A stretch of DNA of 51,181 bases from [Streptosporangium] indianense (lineage in GTDB: Bacteria > Actinomycetota > Actinomycetes > Streptomycetales > Streptomycetaceae), in assembly GCF_021474405.1 (NCBI RefSeq), contig NZ_JAKEIO010000048.1, positions 1 to 51,181 of the forward strand, written 5' to 3'. The first letter of the stretch is position 1. Each line of letters opens with the position of its first letter. The position numbers and the translations under genes are program-made. Under the pieces are notes generated by a model, which did not search any database, was not told the origin of the DNA, and worked only from the letters and a program-made list of their open reading frames with translations. Positions 1 through 7,292 of the stretch are shown here, in pieces.

Positions 1-1
1 C

Positions 2-52
2 CGCGCCATCGGGGCACCTACCACCCGCTCACTGATCGCCTACGACCACTGA
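2..52 (+). CDS. C-terminal tail of an unidentified plus-strand gene (partial)
   Basis: The window opens in an open plus-strand frame of 16 codons that ends RSLIAYDH followed by TGA at 50-52. The rest of the gene lies off the left edge. The piece is too short to assign to a family. It could also be chance open frame, because any GC-rich stretch gives short open frames. Confidence 0.3.
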   Translation, partial: RAIGAPTTRSLIAYDH

Positions 53-148
53 GCCACATCGGAACTACTCGTCTAGCAGTCGCACCAGGGCCGGGCCCCG
101 GCCTGCGGAACCGCGTGTTCCCCCCAGGGAGCAGGGCACGCGCGGGCC

Positions 149-331
149 ATGACCTCCTTCTACGCGGCCCACGCGGCCTACGCGGCCCATTCGGCCCCGG
201 TGCAGCTCGCAGAGAAGTGGCAAGGCCCCCCGTGGTTCAAGTGGGCCTTCCTCGGGGTGTGGGCCCTCTGCGGGGTGTTCGTCCTGTTCAAGCTGCGGCA
301 GAACGGCTGGAAGTTCCCCCGGCGGCGCTGA
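149..331 (+). CDS. Small single-pass membrane protein, unknown function
   Basis: A 60-residue frame with one clear hydrophobic segment (about residues 30-48, FKWAFLGVWALCGVFVLFKL) followed by a basic tail ending KFPRRR, which suggests a small membrane protein with a positively charged end on the cytoplasmic side. The N-terminal third is Ala/Tyr-rich with a short AAHAAYAAH repeat. The aromatic-rich hydrophobic core is unlike the Arg/Ala/Pro-rich products of shadow frames here, which is the main reason to believe it. No ribosome binding site sits at normal spacing before the ATG. It faces the convergent SRPBCC gene 26 bases away. I do not recognise a family. Confidence 0.5.
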   Translation: MTSFYAAHAAYAAHSAPVQLAEKWQGPPWFKWAFLGVWALCGVFVLFKLRQNGWKFPRRR

Positions 332-357
332 GCCGAGCCACTGGGGGACCCAAGCCC

Positions 358-807
358 CTACCCGGCCGTGTGCTCCAAGCGGTCCTTGAGGAGCTGCTCG
401 TTGCGTGGGAGTTCCTTGCGGACCTGGGGGCGTACGACCAGCGGGACCAGGACCTTCCCCATGCCGTGGCCTTCGAAGTCGATGTCGATCGTGACGTGCG
501 AGCGGCGCCCCTCGTCGTAGGGCTCGACCTCGCCGTGCACCTGCGCCCGGACCGGGCCGTCGACACCGCGCATGCCCCAGCTGTGCGGCGGGTCGTACTC
601 GGTGACCTCCATGGTCATCGGCATGACCCGGCGGCCGACGTGCCGGGTCACCCTGACCTTGCTGCCGATGCCGACGGGCCCCTCGTCCAGGCGCTCCGCG
701 GACACCGCGCTCAGCTGCCACTCCGGCATGTGGCCGGCGTCCATGACGTACTGGTAGACCTCCTCGGGACGGCGATCGACGTCGATGCTCTCTCGGATGA
801 TGGCCAT
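358..807 (-). CDS. SRPBCC (START-like) family protein
   Basis: A 149-residue protein of the SRPBCC/polyketide cyclase-like fold, a family of hydrophobic-ligand-binding cavities. The start MAIIRESIDVDRRPEEVYQYV is typical: a beta strand followed by the helix that in these proteins begins 'rppeeVyayv.d...mpeW'. MPEW occurs near residue 28 and the C-terminal helix is present. I chose the ATG at 807 because AAAGGAGG lies just upstream of it; an upstream in-frame codon at 858 has no such site. It stands alone downstream of the cdsA terminator. The ligand cannot be inferred, and the family includes proteins with no known enzymatic role. Confidence 0.85.
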   Translation of the reverse strand: MAIIRESIDVDRRPEEVYQYVMDAGHMPEWQLSAVSAERLDEGPVGIGSKVRVTRHVGRRVMPMTMEVTEYDPPHSWGMRGVDGPVRAQVHGEVEPYDEGRRSHVTIDIDFEGHGMGKVLVPLVVRPQVRKELPRNEQLLKDRLEHTAG

Positions 808-876
808 GATGGCCTCCTTTGGGAGGTACATCTGCATCGTCCCACTTTGGTCCCCCATGGTCTCCTCGAGACGGCA

Positions 877-908
877 GAGAGCCCCCGCCCGGTCGGGCAG
901 GGGCTCTC
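877..908 (-). terminator. Terminator after cdsA
   Basis: Inverted repeat with 15-base arms, one mismatch and a two-base loop (GAGAGCCCC...GGGGCTCTC). It begins 17 bases past the cdsA stop codon. There is no U tract, which is usual for Streptomyces terminators. Confidence 0.8.
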
Positions 909-925
909 CGGCGAAGCCGGTCGTC

Positions 926-2053
926 TCAGCCGGAGCCGACGAACAGCACGAGCAGCAGCCACACCACCGGAGCCGTGGGCAGCAGCGAGTCGAGCCGGTC
1001 CATGATGCCGCCGTGTCCCGGCAGCAGCGTGCCCATGTCCTTGATGCCGAGGTCCCGCTTGATCATGGACTCGCCGAGATCGCCGAGCGTGGCGGTGACG
1101 GCGACCGCGAGACCCAGCACCAGCCCCTGCCACCAGGCACCGTCGTCGATGAGGAACTGCATGCACAGCGCCCCCGCGACCATGGCGAAGGACACCGCGC
1201 CGAGCAGACCCTCCCGGGTCTTGCCGGGGCTGATGCGCGGGGCGAGCTTGTGCCGGCCGAACCGCCAGCCGACGGCGTACGCCCCGGTGTCGCTGACGAC
1301 CGTCAGCAGCAGGAAGGTGAGCACCCGCTGCGGCCCGTCGTCCGCGGTCAGCATCATCGCGACGAAGGTCGCCAGGAACGGCACGTAGAACGCCGCGAAG
1401 ACGCCGGCCGTGACGTCCCTGAGGTACTCCTCGGGCGGTTCGGTCATGCGCCAGACGAGCACGGCCAGTGCCGTGAGCGCCATCGCCACCCACGCACCCT
1501 CGGCGCCCCGGACGTACCCGGTGACGACCATCGCGGCACCACCGAGCGCGAGCGGTACGAGCGGCGCCCGGATGCCCTTGCGTTCCTCCAGCCGCTTCGT
1601 CAGCTCCCACAGGCCCACCACCACGGCCACCGCGACGACGCCGACGAACACGGCCTTGACGACGAACAGCGACGCGACGATCACCGCACCGAGCCCGACA
1701 CCGACCCCTATCGCGGCGCTCAGGTCGCGGCCCGCGCTCTTCTTCGGCGGCTTGGGTGCCGGCTGCGAGGCGTCGGGCATGGGCTCCGGGTTCGTGTCGT
1801 TTCGGACCGGGGTGCCACTCAGCCGAGCAACCCCCCGGTCGTCATCCTGGTTTCCGCCGAATTCGGTCACGTCGGGCACGATGGGCATGGGGCGAGTCTG
1901 AGGCGCTTCATACGCATCGTATGCGGGACCCGCCGGAGCGGCCCCTTGGACGTGCCCCTGGCCCGTGCCCTGGACGTGCCCGTGACCATGCCCTTGGTCG
2001 CTGGGCCCCCAGTACCCGGCCTGTGGCGGCGCCCCCCAGGAAGAGTCGTTCAT
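926..2053 (-). CDS. cdsA: Phosphatidate cytidylyltransferase
   Basis: CdsA makes CDP-diacylglycerol from phosphatidic acid and CTP at the membrane, the branch point to phosphatidylinositol, cardiolipin and phosphatidylethanolamine. The family signature is intact near the C terminus: SMIKRDLGIKDMGTLLPGHG followed by GIMDRLDS. Several hydrophobic segments precede it (for example VIVASLFVVKAVFVGVVAVA). At 375 residues it is longer than the E. coli enzyme because of a soluble N-terminal region of about 110 residues. That region contains Gly/His/Gln repeats (GHGHGHVQGTGQGHVQG), a feature of actinomycete CdsA proteins. The ATG overlaps the frr stop by one base (TGATG), so translation is probably coupled. 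Confidence 0.96.
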   Translation of the reverse strand: MNDSSWGAPPQAGYWGPSDQGHGHGHVQGTGQGHVQGAAPAGPAYDAYEAPQTRPMPIVPDVTEFGGNQDDDRGVARLSGTPVRNDTNPEPMPDASQPAPKPPKKSAGRDLSAAIGVGVGLGAVIVASLFVVKAVFVGVVAVAVVVGLWELTKRLEERKGIRAPLVPLALGGAAMVVTGYVRGAEGAWVAMALTALAVLVWRMTEPPEEYLRDVTAGVFAAFYVPFLATFVAMMLTADDGPQRVLTFLLLTVVSDTGAYAVGWRFGRHKLAPRISPGKTREGLLGAVSFAMVAGALCMQFLIDDGAWWQGLVLGLAVAVTATLGDLGESMIKRDLGIKDMGTLLPGHGGIMDRLDSLLPTAPVVWLLLVLFVGSG

Positions 2054-2610
2054 CAGACCTCGAGCAGCTCCGCTTCCTTGTGCTTCAGGAGCTCGTCCAC
2101 CTGCGCGACGTACTTCGACGTGGTGTCGTCGAGCTCCTTCTCCGCACGGCGGCCCTCGTCCTCGCCGACCTCGCCGTCCTTGATCAGCTTGTCGATGGCT
2201 TCCTTGGCCTTGCGGCGCACGGAGCGGATCGAGATCTTCGCATCCTCGCCCTTGCCCTTGGCCACCTTGATGTACTCGCGGCGGCGCTCCTCGGTCAGCT
2301 CGGGGAACACCACCCGGATGATGTTGCCGTCGTTGCTCGGGTTGACGCCCAGGTCGGAGTCACGGATCGCCTGCTCGATGTTGCGCAGCGCGCTCTTGTC
2401 GAACGGGGTCACCACGGCCATGCGCGGCTCGGGCACGGAGAACGAGGCCAGCTGGTTGATCGGCGTCGGCGCGCCGTAGTACTCGGCCACGATCTTGTTG
2501 AACATCGCCGGGTGCGCACGGCCGGTGCGGATCGCGGCGAAGTCCTCCTTGGCGACCACGACGGCCTTCTCCATCTTCTCCTCGGCCTCGAGGAGGGTCT
2601 CTTCGATCAC
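2053..2610 (-). CDS. frr: Ribosome recycling factor
   Basis: RRF splits post-termination ribosomes together with EF-G. The protein begins VIEETLLEAEEKMEKAV and contains the conserved RTGRAHPAMFNKI segment, the PEPRMAVVTPFDKSAL region and the C-terminal helix with RRAEKELDDTTSKYV. Choosing the GTG at 2610 gives 185 residues, exactly the length of E. coli RRF, and places GGAG seven bases upstream. Longer readings from further upstream add an Arg-rich tail absent from the family. It is followed by cdsA with a one-base overlap and preceded, after about 160 bases, by pyrH. Confidence 0.97.
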   Translation of the reverse strand: MIEETLLEAEEKMEKAVVVAKEDFAAIRTGRAHPAMFNKIVAEYYGAPTPINQLASFSVPEPRMAVVTPFDKSALRNIEQAIRDSDLGVNPSNDGNIIRVVFPELTEERRREYIKVAKGKGEDAKISIRSVRRKAKEAIDKLIKDGEVGEDEGRRAEKELDDTTSKYVAQVDELLKHKEAELLEV

Positions 2611-2771
2611 CACTTGCTCCTGCGTGTGAGTAGGCCCGGCTGCGGTTCCATGTGGGCGGCGGCCGGCTGCGTCGCGTCTTCTTCCTGCACGGTTCCCGAC
2701 CGGCGGGACATTGTCCATCCCCCGGCCCGGCTCCGTCCCGTCCGTCCCCCGGACGGGGTTGTTCTGGGGTC

Positions 2772-3530
2772 TCAGTCCCGACTGCCGGGGTCCCCCACCA
2801 GCGTGCCGATCTTCTCACCCTTGACGGCGCGCCCGATGTTGCCCTCCGCCAGCAGCTCGAAGACCACGATCGGGAGCTTGTTGTCGCGGCACAGGGTCAC
2901 GGCCGTGGCGTCGGCGACCTTCAGGTCGCGCGTGATCACCTCGCCGTAGCCGAGGTGGTCGAACTTCACGGCGTCCGGGTTGGTCTTGGGGTCGGAGTCG
3001 TACACCCCGTCCACGCCGTTCTTGCCCATCAGCAGCGCCTCGGCGTCGATCTCCAGGGCGCGCTGCGCGGCGGTGGTGTCGGTGGAGAAGTACGGCATGC
3101 CCATGCCGGCACCGAAGATGACCACGCGGCCCTTCTCCAGGTGCCGTACGGCGCGCAGCGGGATGTACGGCTCGGCGACCTGGCCCATGGTGATGGCGGT
3201 CTGCACGCGGCAGTCCACCCCCACCTTCTCCAGGAAGTCCTGGAGGGCGAGGCAGTTCATGACCGTGCCGAGCATGCCCATGTAGTCGGAGCGGGCCCGG
3301 TCCATGCCGCGCTGCTGGAGTTCGGCACCGCGGAAGAAGTTGCCGCCGCCGATGACGACCGCGATCTGGGCGCCGTCGCGCACGACGGCCGCGATCTCGC
3401 GGGCGATCTTGTGCACCACGTCGGGGTCGACGCCCAGGCCGCCGCCACCGGAGAAGGCCTCTCCGGACAGCTTCAGCAGAAACCGGCCGCTCACTTTGCC
3501 GTCGTCGCTCTTCTGGGCCTTGGTGGTCAT
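2772..3530 (-). CDS. pyrH: Uridylate kinase (UMP kinase)
   Basis: Bacterial PyrH of the amino acid kinase fold, converting UMP to UDP with ATP. It is normally a hexamer feeding RNA and cell wall precursor synthesis. Visible motifs are KLSGEAFSGGGG near the N terminus (ATP loop), IGGGNFFRGAEL, the YMGMLGTVMNCLALQD helix and MGKNGVDGVYDSDPK near the C terminus. The ATG at 3530 (MTTKAQKSDDGK) gives 252 residues, a normal length. Its ribosome binding site is weak (GGGATCC), and the upstream extension encodes nothing family-like. It follows tsf after a 184-base gap holding a large inverted repeat. Confidence 0.96.
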   Translation of the reverse strand: MTTKAQKSDDGKVSGRFLLKLSGEAFSGGGGLGVDPDVVHKIAREIAAVVRDGAQIAVVIGGGNFFRGAELQQRGMDRARSDYMGMLGTVMNCLALQDFLEKVGVDCRVQTAITMGQVAEPYIPLRAVRHLEKGRVVIFGAGMGMPYFSTDTTAAQRALEIDAEALLMGKNGVDGVYDSDPKTNPDAVKFDHLGYGEVITRDLKVADATAVTLCRDNKLPIVVFELLAEGNIGRAVKGEKIGTLVGDPGSRD

Positions 3531-3569
3531 GGGGGATCCCGCCTCTTTCACGTGTTGCACATACCAAGA

Positions 3570-3617
3570 AGGCCATTGCCGGTGGGGCGTGTTTCGCATC
3601 CCATACGGCAATGGCCT
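3570..3617 (-). terminator. Inverted repeat between tsf and pyrH, terminator or attenuator
   Basis: Perfect 12-base arms (AGGCCATTGCCG and CGGCAATGGCCT) with a 24-base loop, followed on the minus strand by TTCTTGG. It lies about 100 bases after tsf and 40 bases before pyrH, so it could end the rpsB-tsf transcript or attenuate read-through into pyrH. Confidence 0.65.
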
Positions 3618-3714
3618 CCTCGTCAGATCTGCTGTCGTCCGCCACTGGTGTGACGGCGTACGCGGACGACTGCTGTCGACCCTATCGGGGTCGGGCGTCG
3701 AGCGCGGTACGGAC

Positions 3715-4551
3715 TCAGATGCCGACCTTGATGCGCGTGAAGCGCTTCAGGGTGACACCGGCCTCGTCCAGGATCTTCTGGACGGACTTCTTGTTGTCGA
3801 GCGCGTACGGCTGGCCGAGCAGCGTGGCGTCCTTGAAGAAGCCGTTGAGGCGACCCTCGACGATCTTCGGCAGGGCGGCCTCGGGCTTGCCCTCGGCGCG
3901 GGTGGTCTCCTCGGCGACGCGGCGCTCGGACTCGACGACCTCGGCCGGCACGTCCTCCTTGGAGAGGTACTTCGGCGCGAAGGCGGCGATGTGCTGGGCG
4001 ACACCCTTGGCGATCTCCGCGTTCGGCTTGTCCAGCTCGACGAGGACACCGATCTGCGGGGGCAGGTCGGGCATCGTGCGGTGCATGTACGCCGTCACGT
4101 AGCCGTCGGCGAACTGCGCGAAGCGATCCAGGACGATCTTCTCGCCCAGGTTGGCGTTGGCCTCGTCGACGAACGCCTGGACGGTCTTGCCGGCCTCGAT
4201 CTCGGAGGCGAGCAGGGCGTCGAGGTCGGCCGGGGAGGTCTTGGCGACGTGCTGCGCGATCTGGTTGGCGACGGCCTGGAACTTCTCGCCCTTGGCGACG
4301 AAGTCCGTCTCGCACTTCAGCTCGACGATGACGCCGGAGGAGTTGTCGTCGGCGATGATCGAGACCACGGCGCCGTTCTCGGCGGAGCGGCCCTCGCGCT
4401 TGGCGACGCCCTTCTGGCCCTTGATGCGGAGCGCCTCGACGGCCTTCTCGACGTTGCCCTCGGCCTCGTCCAGCGCCTTCTTGCAGTCCATCATGCCGGC
4501 GCCCGTGAGCTCACGGAGCTTCTTGACGTCGGCGGCGGTGTAGTTCGCCAT
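3715..4551 (-). CDS. tsf: Elongation factor Ts
   Basis: EF-Ts is the nucleotide exchange factor that regenerates EF-Tu-GTP. The N-terminal UBA-like domain (MANYTAADVKKLRELTGAGM, then MDCKKALDEAEG) is typical, followed by the conserved VELKCETDFVAK segment that contacts EF-Tu, and by the two core subdomains. The protein is 278 residues, normal for the family. The ATG at 4551 begins the conserved sequence; upstream in-frame codons would add an unrelated leader. It follows rpsB in the usual rpsB-tsf order, separated by a 176-base gap with two inverted repeats. Confidence 0.97.
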   Translation of the reverse strand: MANYTAADVKKLRELTGAGMMDCKKALDEAEGNVEKAVEALRIKGQKGVAKREGRSAENGAVVSIIADDNSSGVIVELKCETDFVAKGEKFQAVANQIAQHVAKTSPADLDALLASEIEAGKTVQAFVDEANANLGEKIVLDRFAQFADGYVTAYMHRTMPDLPPQIGVLVELDKPNAEIAKGVAQHIAAFAPKYLSKEDVPAEVVESERRVAEETTRAEGKPEAALPKIVEGRLNGFFKDATLLGQPYALDNKKSVQKILDEAGVTLKRFTRIKVGI

Positions 4552-4599
4552 GAGTCTGTGAATCTCTCTCGAAGTCTGGAAGATCGAAGATCTGCGGAT

Positions 4600-4621
4600 G
4601 CGCTCCATGGAGCAGGAGCGC
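4600..4621 (-). repeat. Small hairpin in the tsf leader
   Basis: GCGCTCC and GGAGCGC pair as a 7-base stem around an 8-base loop, about 50 bases before the tsf start on the minus strand. It overlaps the palindrome CTCCATGGAG. It may be part of the rpsB-tsf intergenic control structure. Confidence 0.45.
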
Positions 4622-4648
4622 GCTGTCCCTCCGCTGACCTACGGGTGA

Positions 4649-4709
4649 ACGGCGGGAGCGGACTTCACCGCGCCGAGGGCGCTGGTGCAAGCAGTACCGC
4701 TCCCGCCGT
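4649..4709 (-). terminator. Long inverted repeat between rpsB and tsf
   Basis: Perfect 13-base arms (ACGGCGGGAGCGG and CCGCTCCCGCCGT) flank a 35-base loop that starts 18 bases after the rpsB stop. No U tract follows. In this position it probably adjusts the rpsB:tsf transcript ratio or stabilises the upstream mRNA 3' end. Confidence 0.65.
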
Positions 4710-4727
4710 CACCACGGGACTGACGGG

Positions 4728-5612
4728 TCAGGCCTGCTCGGCCTCGGCCGGCTTGTCGCCCTCGGCCGGCTTCTCGGCCTCGGCGGCGGGGGCCTCGGCC
4801 GGAGCGGCCTCGGCGGCGGGCGCGGCCTCGTCGGCCTTCTTCTCGCCCTCGAGCAGGTCGCGCTCCCACTCGGCCAGCGGCTCGCCCGCGGCCTTCTCGC
4901 CCTTGCCCTCGGTGGCGACACCGCTGCGGGCGATGAGGCCCTCGGCGACGGCGTCGGCGATGACGCGGGTGAGCAGGGTGACGGAGCGGATCGCGTCGTC
5001 GTTGCCCGGGATCTTGTAGTCGACCTCGTCGGGGTCGCAGTTGGTGTCGAGGATCGCGACGACCGGGATGTTCAGCTTCCGGGCCTCACCAACGGCGATG
5101 TGCTCCTTCTTGGTGTCCACGATCCAGACGGCGCTGGGCACCTTCTGCATCTCGCGGATACCGCCGAGGGTCTTCTCCAGCTTGGCCTTCTCGCGCGAGA
5201 GCACGAGAAGCTCCTTCTTGGTCAGACCGGACGCGGCGACGTCCTCGAAGTCGATCTGCTCGAGCTCCTTGAGGCGCTGCAGACGCTTGTAGACGGTCGA
5301 GAAGTTGGTGAGCATGCCGCCCAGCCAGCGCTGGTTGACGTAGGGCATGCCGACGCGGGTGGCCTGCTCGGCGATGGCCTCCTGCGCCTGCTTCTTCGTG
5401 CCGACGAACATGACCGTGCCGCCGTGGGCGACGGTCTCCTTGACGAACTCGTAGGCGCGGTCGATGTACGACAGCGACTGGAGCAGGTCGATGATGTAGA
5501 TGCCGTTGCGCTCCGTGAAGATGAAGCGCTTCATCTTCGGGTTCCAACGACGGGTCTGGTGACCGAAGTGGACGCCGCTCTCCAGCAGCTCCCGCATCGT
5601 GACGACGGCCAT
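4728..5612 (-). CDS. rpsB: 30S ribosomal protein S2
   Basis: S2 binds 16S rRNA late in 30S assembly and supports S1 docking where S1 is present. The start MAVVTMRELLESGVHFGHQT with GHQTRRWNPKM is diagnostic. Further conserved blocks are YIIDLLQSLSYIDRAY, FVGTKKQAQEAI, RWLGGMLTNF and PVVAILDTNCDPD. The protein has 294 residues. The extra length over E. coli S2 is an Ala/Glu/Pro-rich acidic tail (from about residue 255) common in Streptomyces. AAGGAGAT six bases before the ATG fixes the start at 5612. Confidence 0.98.
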   Translation of the reverse strand: MAVVTMRELLESGVHFGHQTRRWNPKMKRFIFTERNGIYIIDLLQSLSYIDRAYEFVKETVAHGGTVMFVGTKKQAQEAIAEQATRVGMPYVNQRWLGGMLTNFSTVYKRLQRLKELEQIDFEDVAASGLTKKELLVLSREKAKLEKTLGGIREMQKVPSAVWIVDTKKEHIAVGEARKLNIPVVAILDTNCDPDEVDYKIPGNDDAIRSVTLLTRVIADAVAEGLIARSGVATEGKGEKAAGEPLAEWERDLLEGEKKADEAAPAAEAAPAEAPAAEAEKPAEGDKPAEAEQA

Positions 5613-5783
5613 GGCCGTATCTCCTTGAATTTCTCGGTTGTGCCGCGGATGCCGGACGGCTTCCGCGCCTGACGCCCACTGCGCGCCGTTCCACGAGGGA
5701 CCGAGGGGCGCTGACACGGGCCCGTTGCCGGGGTTCGTGTCGGGGCGTGCGAAGTCGACCCGACGGCTCGGGTCGCCACCAGA

Positions 5784-5789
5784 AGTGTA
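5784..5789 (-). promoter_or_regulatory. Possible rpsB -10 box
   Basis: TACACT on the minus strand, about 170 bases before the rpsB start, resembles a vegetative -10 box. No good -35 lies 16-18 bases upstream, so this is a weak call. Confidence 0.3.
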
Positions 5790-5818
5790 CGGGACCCGCG
5801 GGGTGCCGGGTGACGCCG

Positions 5819-5845
5819 TTGTCCACAACCGACGGATGATCCACA
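5819..5845 (+). promoter_or_regulatory. Pair of DnaA-box-like 9-mers
   Basis: TTGTCCACA at 5819-5827 matches the preferred high-GC DnaA box, and TGATCCACA at 5837-5845 is one step from it. Both point the same way, 18 bases apart, in the divergent region between rpsB and the M23 gene. Confidence 0.4.
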
Positions 5846-5886
5846 ACCGGCGACTCCGTGGGGTCACATTCCGGGACGCTTTCCCC

Positions 5887-6456
5887 ATGCGAGTGAACCG
5901 ATGTGTCCGCGTCTGTACGCGTCTGATCGTGCTGCTGCTCCTCACCGCGTGGGCCCTCCTGGCTCCGCCCCCGCGGCTGCTCGCGGCGGGTGCCCCGCTC
6001 GCGGACGACACCGTGCCGGCGCTCGGCCGCGCGTGGCCCGTCGGCCTGCGTCCCCCGGTCCTGCGCGGCTGGGAGCCCCCGGCGACGGTCTACGGCCGGG
6101 GCCACCGGGGCGTGGACCTGGCGGCGGCTCCGGGAACGCCGGTGCGGGCGGTCGCGGCCGGCACGGTGTCGTTCGCGGGCCGGGTGGCCGGAAAGGGCGT
6201 GCTCGCGGTGGACCTCACCGGCACCGGCGACCCACCCCTGCGCACGACCTACGAGCCGGTGACGGCGTCGGTGGAGAAGGGCGACGAAGTGGCACCGGGC
6301 GAGGTGATCGGCACGGTGGACGCGACCGGCTCGCACTGCACGGCTGCGTGCGTGCACTGGGGTCTGCGCCGTGGGGAGACCTACCTGAACCCGCTGTCAC
6401 TTCTGCCCCCGTGGCTGCTCAGCCGGGGCCCGTCCCGACTGCTGCCGGTGTACTGA
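5887..6456 (+). CDS. Exported M23/LytM-type protein with an altered active site
   Basis: A 189-residue protein with a basic N terminus and a hydrophobic stretch (LIVLLLLTAWALLAPPP) that looks like a signal peptide, so it probably acts outside the cell. The mature part is an M23 (LytM) fold: GRGHRGVDLAAAPGTPV carries the His and Asp zinc ligands (GxxHxGxD). The second motif, normally HxHxG, reads CVHWG here. The second His is kept but the first, a catalytic residue in active enzymes, is Cys. It may therefore have lost peptidoglycan hydrolase activity and serve as a regulator or binding protein, as degenerate LytM proteins do. The upstream ATG at 5838 is possible but would bury the signal sequence. 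The gene is divergent from rpsB. Confidence 0.8.
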   Translation: MRVNRCVRVCTRLIVLLLLTAWALLAPPPRLLAAGAPLADDTVPALGRAWPVGLRPPVLRGWEPPATVYGRGHRGVDLAAAPGTPVRAVAAGTVSFAGRVAGKGVLAVDLTGTGDPPLRTTYEPVTASVEKGDEVAPGEVIGTVDATGSHCTAACVHWGLRRGETYLNPLSLLPPWLLSRGPSRLLPVY

Positions 6457-6524
6457 CCGACTACGGGCCGTCGTCCCGTCCCGACTGCTGCCGGTGTACT
6501 GACCGACTACGGGCCGTCGTCCCG
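6429..6524 (+). repeat. 46-bp tandem duplication over the end of the M23 gene
   Basis: Two perfect tandem copies of a 46-base unit, plus four more matching bases, begin at 6429 and 6475. The first copy contains the last codons and stop of the M23 gene (CTGCCGGTGTACTGA) and the second repeats them downstream. The duplication leaves the reading frame intact because the stop lies in copy one. Confidence 0.9.
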
Positions 6525-6641
6525 CCCCGGCTTCGGGCAGTCGTGCTGCCTGGGGCGACGGTGCCCCCCTGCTCGAACGACGTCGCGAGCCGGGGGGAGG
6601 GTGGGCGCAGCGGCACCCCGCACCGCCGGGCACCCGCGCCC

Positions 6642-7223
6642 TCAGCCCCGCACACCCCGCAGCGCCATCCCCACAGCCGCCTCCGCGACAACCGCCGGTT
6701 CCTCCGCCGCCCCCAGCTCGATCCTCCGCACGGCCGCGTCCACGACGCCCTGCAGCAGCATCGCCGCCAGCCGGGGCTGCTCGTGCCCCAGCTCGCCCAG
6801 CGCCTCGACGATCATCGCGACCAGCCCGCCGTGCGCCGCCCGGATCTTCTCCCGGGCCCCAGCGTCGAGCTCGCTCGCGGAGATCGCGACCACGGCCCGG
6901 TGCCGCCGGTCCCCGACCAGCTCCAACTGCTGCCGCACATACGCCTCGACCTTGGCCTCGGCCGTCTCCGCCCGCTCCATCGCCGCCGACACGTCGGCCG
7001 CCCAGACCGGGAAGTCGACCTCGCACAGCTCCTCGACCACGGCCGCCCGTGACCGGAAGTACTCGTAGACGGACGAACGCGCCAGGCCCGTCCGCTCGGC
7101 GAGGGCCGGGAAGGTCAGCGCCTCCGTACCGCCCTCGGACAACAAGGAACGAGCCGCGTCCAGCAGGGCGGCTCGCTGCATCGACCGGTGCTCGGCCACG
7201 GAGGCCGCTCGAATCCTTGGCAC
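6642..7223 (-). CDS. TetR-family transcriptional regulator
   Basis: About 193 residues. An N-terminal helix-turn-helix of the TetR type spans roughly residues 15-60: AALLDAARSLLSEGGTEALT, then FPALAERTGLARSSVYEYFR. The helical ligand/dimer domain carries no recognisable signature, so the inducer is unknown. I chose the GTG at 7223 because the TetR fold begins about 14 residues later. The next upstream in-frame start is at 7283 and overlaps whiG's stop region. No clear ribosome binding site is visible, so it may be translationally coupled to whiG, 69 bases upstream. Its location beside whiG could link it to development, but nothing in the sequence proves that. Confidence 0.85.
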   Translation of the reverse strand: MPRIRAASVAEHRSMQRAALLDAARSLLSEGGTEALTFPALAERTGLARSSVYEYFRSRAAVVEELCEVDFPVWAADVSAAMERAETAEAKVEAYVRQQLELVGDRRHRAVVAISASELDAGAREKIRAAHGGLVAMIVEALGELGHEQPRLAAMLLQGVVDAAVRRIELGAAEEPAVVAEAAVGMALRGVRG

Positions 7224-7292
7224 GTCAACACTGTACGGACGCGTCCCGCCGGACGGGAGTGGTTGCCGCCGACCCGGGGGCATCCGGCCAGG

